Source: Grifola frondosa (lineage: Eukaryota > Basidiomycota > Agaricomycetes > Polyporales > Grifolaceae). Taken from it: 64,000 nt of DNA. The notes under the pieces were generated by a model, which saw only the letters and a program-made list of their open reading frames with translations, was not told the origin of the DNA and did no database searches. Made by a program: the position numbers and the translations under genes. Where the stretch lies: positions 62,001 to 126,000 of the forward strand of contig LUGG01000014.1 of the NCBI GenBank assembly GCA_001683735.1, written 5' to 3'. This document shows, piece after piece, positions 58,621 through 64,000 of this stretch (position 1 is its first letter; every line of letters starts with the position of its first letter).

Positions 58621-59184
58621 TATAAAGGTTAGATTTTGAAAGCAAAAGGTGACATATTAAATGAAGATAATATATACAGAAGTAATGGAGCAGGAGAAGA
58701 AAGTACAATGTGGCTGAGTCCACATTTATCTGTCTTCAAAATGGTATATTTTTAATGAGATATTCTGCTAAAATTTTCAGAAAATTAAATAAAAAATATA
58801 GCAATTAAAAGAGTGAAAAAATCAAGAGATTTGGTGAATATTTGGAGGAGATATTCAGCAGAACATTTGGAGTAGCATAATGAATATAAATGTTATAGTT
58901 TTGAAGAATTTGATAGTTGGATGGATGTGTTGCACTTGTATGTTGTGGAAAGTCATGGGCTCAAGTTCTCCTTGTTGCATTTTTGATTGTTGATTATATA
59001 TAATTAATGAGACAAATGCACCTGTCCCTCATGAAACATATGGGGCAGATGTTATACATCCAACTGAAACTCTACACCAAACTAGCTGAATGTAACCAAT
59101 GCAGGTGATTTAACTTAACTTTGAACAATGCTAATATAAGGCTAAATACAAGTGCTTCCAATGTTATATTTAACATTGGGATAG

Positions 59185-59740
59185 CAAGCCGGGGCCGGCT
59201 TAACCTTGCCAACGGAAGCCAAGTTTTAGGCCAAGCGGGCCGGTACAACATCTACCATGTGCGCGCTCGAGATCAATTCAGCCAGCCGATGCAAAAAAGA
59301 CTCGACATGAGATCGTCTTCTGTACACATAAGCCATTTGTACAGCTGACACAGATATCCTGTATGCATAAGCCGTTTGTTCAGCTGCTTACACAGATAGC
59401 GAACATCGGCCTGATCGGACTGAAGCGTCAAGTCAACACATTGGTTCAGTTTATGGAATGGATTCAATGTCAGCACATGGCAAAGGTGAGCGCCGTCGAT
59501 TCTCACTGGAAGTGGTCGTTTGAACACCCACCAATCAAACCTTGTTGAGCAATTCGTCGACCGCCTCGGAGCCCCTCGCTACGAGTACCACGAAATGCTG
59601 ATTTTTCAATATCCATCGGCTCATGCGATCTACGGACGTCCGTAAAGCCGCAGACGCTTAAGGAAAGTCATTCATTCTGATGCGTAACATATATTGGCGG
59701 CCAAGCTCGCTTCATATCAACCCTATCTCTAACTTTCAAC
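59185..59740. other. Upstream region of FAH copy 2, CpG normal
   Basis: CpG returns abruptly at about 59,185. ACATAAGCCATTTGTACAGC (about 59,328) and GCATAAGCCGTTTGTTCAGC (about 59,366) form a diverged repeat with period near 38. The last 60 bases before the ATG match FAH copy 1. No gene recognised; it should hold the copy 2 promoter. Confidence 0.45.
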
Positions 59741-61026
59741 ATGGCCCGCCCCATCAAGACAGTGAGTAAGCTCTTTTGTTCGACGTTGTGTTCTTAGTTG
59801 ACGGTCTGAACCAGCAATGGACCCGTCTCATCCGTTTTGTGGCGGCTGAGACCTCTCAGGTCCACATCGGTGAACCAGTCGATCCAAAGCTTGATAGTAA
59901 GTCGCTATGTATGATCAATCTTCGGCCAAGTCTCACTACTTGCAGTTGGGCTCGCTATTCAACAGAACAAGTCAGTCAAGGCATACGAGATCCTCGGTTC
60001 AACATTGGATCCTACTGCGCAGGTTACCAAAAATATCCTCACCGTGAAGGAGCTGCTCGCTCCTCTGGCAAGAAAGGAGGTCGGCCTGGTGCGCTGCCTG
60101 GGCCTGAACTATGCGGATCACGCGGTAAGCAGGTGACAGTAGGCGTTTGGTTTAATATCGTTTATGTCGGACGCATTTGCTAGGCAGAGGCAGAACTCGC
60201 AAAACCCGCGTACGTCTTCGATTTGTGTACCTAAGAATGCATGTCTAAGGATGTGGAATTATCAGCTTCCCCATCCTATTCTATAAGCCTATCACGGCCT
60301 TGATCGGGCCTGGCGCTCCCGTGAAGATACCTAAGCACGTTCAACCCATCTCAAAGCACCTCCCAGATCACGAAGTGGAACTCACCGTTGTCATCGGCAA
60401 GGCTGCAAAGAATGTCTCGGAGGCTGATGCACTTGACTACGTACTTGCCTATACTGCCGGGAACGACGTGAGTTTCTTCGACGAACTGTTTGTTCTCACC
60501 ATAAATCATGGCATAGGTTTCTTTCCGATACCATCAAATGGCCGTTTCGCAATGGGGCTTCTCCAAAGGCTTTGGTATGTCGCTTATTTTACTCATTAAC
60601 GACTGTCTAAGTATATTTATTCATTTTCAGACGATACCACCCCCATTGGTCCCTGCCTCGTCTCCGCAAGTGCAATTCCTGACCCTCAGCGTCTCTCACT
60701 CAAGTGCACCGTGAACGGCAAGACATACCAGGATGGCATGACTGCGTAGGTCCTTCATGCGTGCGATTCTCACACGCCCAGCAGCTGCTCAACCTATTTC
60801 TAGGAACCAAATTTTCAGTGTGCGCCAGACGATCGCATTCCTTTCGCAGGGCACAACGCTCCTTCCTGGCTCCATCATTATGACTGGCACGCCAAATGGC
60901 GTCGGCTACGTCAAGAACCCCCCTTTCTACTTGAAGGGTGGCGACGATATGAGCGTGTGGGTAAGCGGTGGCATCGGCACTCTTGCTAACCAGGTTGTAG
61001 AGGAGGGTGCGGATGCTAAGTTGTAG
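59741..61026 (+). CDS. FAH-domain hydrolase (FAHD2-like), copy 2
   Basis: Starts MARPIKT at 59741 and follows copy 1 exon by exon: WTRLIRFVAAETSQVHIGE, GLAIQQNKSVKAYEILGSTL, ILTVKELLAPLARKEVGLVR, PILFYKPITALIGPGAPVKI, HEVELTVVIGKAAKNVSEA, ALDYVLAYTAGNDVSF, MTGTPNGVGYVKNPPFYLKG, VSGGIGTLANQVVEEG. The acidic metal-binding residues of the EVELT-VIG block are kept, so it should be active. Same chemistry as copy 1, with small differences near the active site (GTPKGVGF versus GTPNGVGY) that might change substrate. Intron positions are the same in both copies. Introns and flanks have diverged more than exons, so purifying selection has acted on both. The gene is intact. Confidence 0.92.
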
Positions 61027-62037
61027 GTTGTACCGTCCGTAATGAATCAATGAAGTTTGTGCAGAAGTAAATTGGATCTACGATGTCTCGAGTACACAGA
61101 CATATGTACAATTTTTGGTCGTAACGCGAACTTATGGCCCGCACAACTAAAGGCGGATTTACGAGTTGATTCGGGATATGTAGCTATTATTCGTGACACA
61201 TTATGGAGACTGTTTCTACTTTGGTCAGGACTGGGTTTAAAAAGCTACATATCGATGGGAGCGGATTCTTGCTCATCGGTGTAGAGTTCCTGGTAGATAC
61301 GTCAGCGTTGTGATCGAAAGTTTCTGCACTCGGGAAGTATCGAACAGTGAAGGTAAATGAGGTCACACGAATGCTCATCGCAATCGGTTGCTACCAAGTG
61401 GTGCCTTTGGGACGTTGGACTGCTGCCGCGGATGTCGGTTCTTATATCTCGCAAATACTAAGCAGGCCAAACGTCAGTCGCGTTTGGAAGGCGGTTGGAG
61501 GCTCACAAGTGTAGGGAACTAGAGGCCAGTAGAATGCCGGATATAGGTCAGATATAGTGTCATATTTTTTCTAATCTTCCCTTACATGAATAAGTAAATT
61601 TGTCGGCGCATAGTACGATAAACCAACTTAGCAAATCTCGAAGTTTGAGAACCAGTAGTATTGAATCTTTGAAATCTAAACCGCATACGTAGCGAGTGAC
61701 TTTCTCTAACGCTCGCCAAATTTAAGTTGGCACTCCTGTGATGCCCTGTACAATGAATGAAGTGCATATCGTGACTCAAGGGCAAGCGAGACGAGGAGAT
61801 ACCATGGACTTCGGAGCCAGATCTCCAGGGCATGTGGTTATCACGATGAACGCGAGGTACTGTCTCACGAGCATGCCGCGACTCGCGATAATGGCAATGG
61901 GTCCTGTCTTCATGATCACCCGGTAAGCCAACAGTAAAACTATGGGTTTTGAGCGAATGCTGTGGCTGTACACAAATATTAAGTTCGCAATGACATAAAG
62001 AAGGAAGAGAACGTACCAAAACAGACTTTTTGTCTCC
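61027..62037. other. Intergenic, FAH copy 2 to helicase
   Basis: About 1 kb. The first 110 bases match the 3' flank of FAH copy 1. ORFs at 61,582-62,019 (minus) and 61,738-61,926 (plus) overlap on opposite strands; the minus-strand text GPIAIIASRGMLVRQYLAF looks protein-like but no family is recognised. Confidence 0.35.
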
Positions 62038-63573
62038 TCAAGTGCGCCTCTTTTTCCAATGAACGACGGGCATGCCGGCTTCAAGAATATCATCATCTCT
62101 GTCACGGTCGTCCACATTCCGCTTCTCCTTCCTCCTTCCTTTCGGCTTTTCCCGTCTGCCTTTATCCCTTAGCTCGGTGGCGGCTACCCTACCCGCCTCA
62201 TCGACCCTCGCGCGAATAAGCATCATCTCGTTCTTGTCAGTTGGCCATAGCTCGAGCTTTTTGTCCAGTGTATTTTCAAGACGTTGAAGGCACTCGACAT
62301 CGTACTGCGTGACTATAAGAATCGCCTTTCCTGCCCGTCCAGCTCGTGCAGTGCGGCCGACACGGTGGATGTAATCTTTGGAGTGCATGGGCACATCATA
62401 GTTGATGACCACGTCCACGAGAGGGATGTCCAAACCTCTGTAAATTCGTCAGAACTTGAAACCATACGGTCAAGCGAGTACTACGTGCCTGCTAGCGATA
62501 TCCGTGGCAATGAGAACAGTGCGTTTCCCGCTTTTGAACATGTTGAGCGCACCCAGACGTTGACTTTGCGTGAGCTCCCCATGCAAGGGCACGACTGAAA
62601 AATCCAAGATACGCAGGATTATGCTCAGACTGTTGTCCATTGAGCGCGACTCTGCCAACTAAGAAGTCGGACACGTACCGCTGCACGCCACTGATGGTGC
62701 GCGAGAATATAATCATGGAATTCTGCGACAAAGTGTTGACCAGATGTACTAAAAGAGCTTCTTTCTGGGGCAACGGACAAAGGACGTAGTATTGCTGGAG
62801 AGTCGCCACAGTGTGGCGTCTGTGTCGACAATGAATCAGGACTGGAGACGGAAGGACGGTTACTAAAGAGAACTCACGACGTCGACGTTTCAATACGGAC
62901 TGGGTCGGTCAAGCTAGCTCGCTGTAGTTTGGACACCTTGGTAGTCATGGTGGCGGAGAAGAGGTATGTAGTACGTTCCTTCGGGATAGCCTTCAACAGT
63001 TCGTCAATGTGCGTACCAAAATCCAAATCTAAAAGACGATCAGCTTCGTCAAGCACCTATATCGAAATACGATTAATCGAAACAATTGGGGTAGAGGTGA
63101 CAGCTCACCAGAAACTTGAGCGTTCGTAGACTAAATCCTTTGGTCGAGCGAATATGATCCGCAAGTCTGCCAGGCGTTGCGACCAGAATGTGAGGTCGTT
63201 TCGCTAGGGCAATAGCCTGCGCAACGCGATCTACTTCTCCACCAACTACGACTAGACATCGTATGCCAATGGCTTCACCGAGCGCTTCGAACTGGGCCGA
63301 TATCTGGTACGCCAGTTCCCGAGTAGGCGCAAGGACACACGCAAAAAGCCCTTGAGGCGCATCCCATAATTTCTGAATGATCGGGATGGCAAAGGCAGCA
63401 GTCTTGCCAGAACCTGTTGGCGCAAGACCAATGATGTCCCTCCCACTGAGTGCATGTGGGAGACATTCCCTCTGAATGTCAGTAGGGGCCTTGTACCTAA
63501 GTCGAGCGATGGCGCTGAGTAGTTGCTCATTCAGCCCCAGTGATTCGAATGTCACGCCTGTGTCGTCGGCCAT
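62038..63573 (-). CDS. RRP3: DEAD-box ATP-dependent rRNA helicase RRP3/DDX47
   Basis: Reads [20 protein letters not shown] from the ATG at 63573 (an upstream in-frame ATG at 63603 is possible). Motifs in order: Q-motif [26 protein letters not shown] (I), APTRELAYQ (Ia), TPGRLADH (Ib), [14 protein letters not shown] (II), [16 protein letters not shown] (III), [14 protein letters not shown] (IV), [37 protein letters not shown] (V), and [14 protein letters not shown] (VI), then [20 protein letters not shown] and a basic tail with GRRKEKR. The wording is that of RRP3, which unwinds pre-rRNA for 18S processing in the nucleolus. The intron at 62,438-62,488 has a GC donor, needed for IASRGLDIP. Divergent from SPT3. 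Confidence 0.94.
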
Positions 63574-63753
63574 GGGTTGTGTGGTATTGAAGTACAAGAA
63601 CATGTCGGATTAAGCCGATCTCCGCAATATTCAACGAGACCCTAACCACGGTTGCTTGCGCCACAGCACTTCCACGTGATGTTGGCCTCGGTGGCGCTTG
63701 TTTCTCTCTGCCGCACTCTGGAGTGATTCGGATAACACTCAGCTGTCACCCAA
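63574..63753. promoter_or_regulatory. Bidirectional promoter, RRP3 and SPT3
   Basis: 180 bases separate the two ATGs. No TATA box evident. Such tight divergent pairs are normal for fungal housekeeping genes. Confidence 0.45.
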
Positions 63754-64000
63754 ATGGCTACAACCAAGAAATCTCTACCGGATACCCCGGAGAATAGAGA
63801 GTACAAATACTCTCAAGAAATCTCGCAGATGATGTTCGTCTTCGGCGAGGTTCAGGACCCCAATCCCGAAACCGTGAACCTTGTCGAGGACATCATACGG
63901 AGCCAAATCATCGAACTTGTGCCTTATAGCCTTTATTTCGACATGGTTGTATTGTTGACCACTTTATTCCAGATAATTCAAGCGCGGATGCTGGCAACGC
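63754..64000 (+). CDS. SPT3: SAGA complex subunit SPT3 (5' part only)
   Basis: Starts MATTKKSLPDTPENREYKYS, then QEISQMMFVFGEVQDPNPE, VNLVEDIIRSQIIEL to 63918. An intron (63,919-63,972) follows and exon 2 begins IIQARMLAT at 63,973, cut by the window edge. YKYSQEISQMMFVFGE and VEDIIRSQIIELIIQAR match the N-terminal histone-fold of SPT3, which helps SAGA recruit TBP to promoters in the nucleus. Only the first half of the histone fold is present. Divergent from RRP3. Confidence 0.9.
   Translation, partial: MATTKKSLPDTPENREYKYSQEISQMMFVFGEVQDPNPETVNLVEDIIRSQIIELVPYSLYFDMVVLLTTLFQIIQARMLAT

Larger units (their letters stand above)
36880..59185. repeat. 22-kb CpG-depleted, A+T-rich repeat block
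   Basis: CpG is nearly absent: between 38,001 and 39,000 I count two (38,391 and 38,756), whereas TpG and CpA are abundant. The neighbouring gene regions have CpG at ordinary density. The borders are sharp (about 36,880 and 59,185). This is what long-term CpG methylation and deamination produce in silenced repeats of Agaricomycetes. No intact host gene lies inside. Contents recognised: Plavaka relic, three MITEs, tandem and dispersed repeats and a CpG-bearing patch, all listed separately. Much of the rest (42,700-44,500, 44,920-47,400, 49,250-50,050, 55,130-58,200 and others) holds only A+T-rich sequence without identifiable features. Confidence 0.8.

Overview
The window reads as nuclear DNA of a filamentous basidiomycete, most likely an Agaricomycete. 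Genes are split by many short introns (about 50-90 nt), lie close together on both strands, and encode typical eukaryotic and fungal proteins (NEDD8, the SIN component Cdc14, a Zn2Cys6 factor, a Plavaka transposon). I saw no convincing tRNA, rRNA or CRISPR sequence. Species and chromosome cannot be told from the sequence.

Left arm (1-36,880), gene-dense with normal CpG: partial acidic protein (-); ITPA-type nucleotide pyrophosphatase (+); hotdog thioesterase (-); Ser/Thr kinase (+); MFS sugar transporter (-); tandem pair of Ure2p-like glutathione S-transferases (+); NEDD8 (+); AlkB-like dioxygenase (-); ChaC gamma-glutamylcyclotransferase (-); SAP18-like protein (+); GABA-type amino-acid permease (-); NodB-type deacetylase (+); hypothetical basic protein (+); Zn2Cys6 factor (+); amino-acid permease (+); conserved fungal protein (-); SIN component Cdc14 (-); FAH-domain hydrolase copy 1 (+).

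Centre (about 36,880-59,185): a 22-kb A+T-rich block almost empty of CpG, consistent with long-methylated, deaminated transposon DNA. It holds a decayed Plavaka transposase, three copies of a hAT-like MITE of about 380 bp with 8-bp target-site duplications, older dispersed and tandem repeats, and a small patch that keeps its CpGs. The block lies between two paralogous FAH genes.

Right arm (59,185-64,000), normal CpG again: FAH copy 2 (+), DEAD-box rRNA helicase RRP3/DDX47 (-), and the start of SAGA subunit SPT3 (+).

Most genes are unrelated housekeeping neighbours arranged as divergent or convergent pairs, not a pathway cluster. The two GSTs and ChaC both act on glutathione, but nothing else ties them together. 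One caution covers the whole annotation: many conserved proteins continue only after a one-base frame change, often in G/C runs. This looks more like consensus indel error than real gene loss, so several reading frames below are reconstructions.
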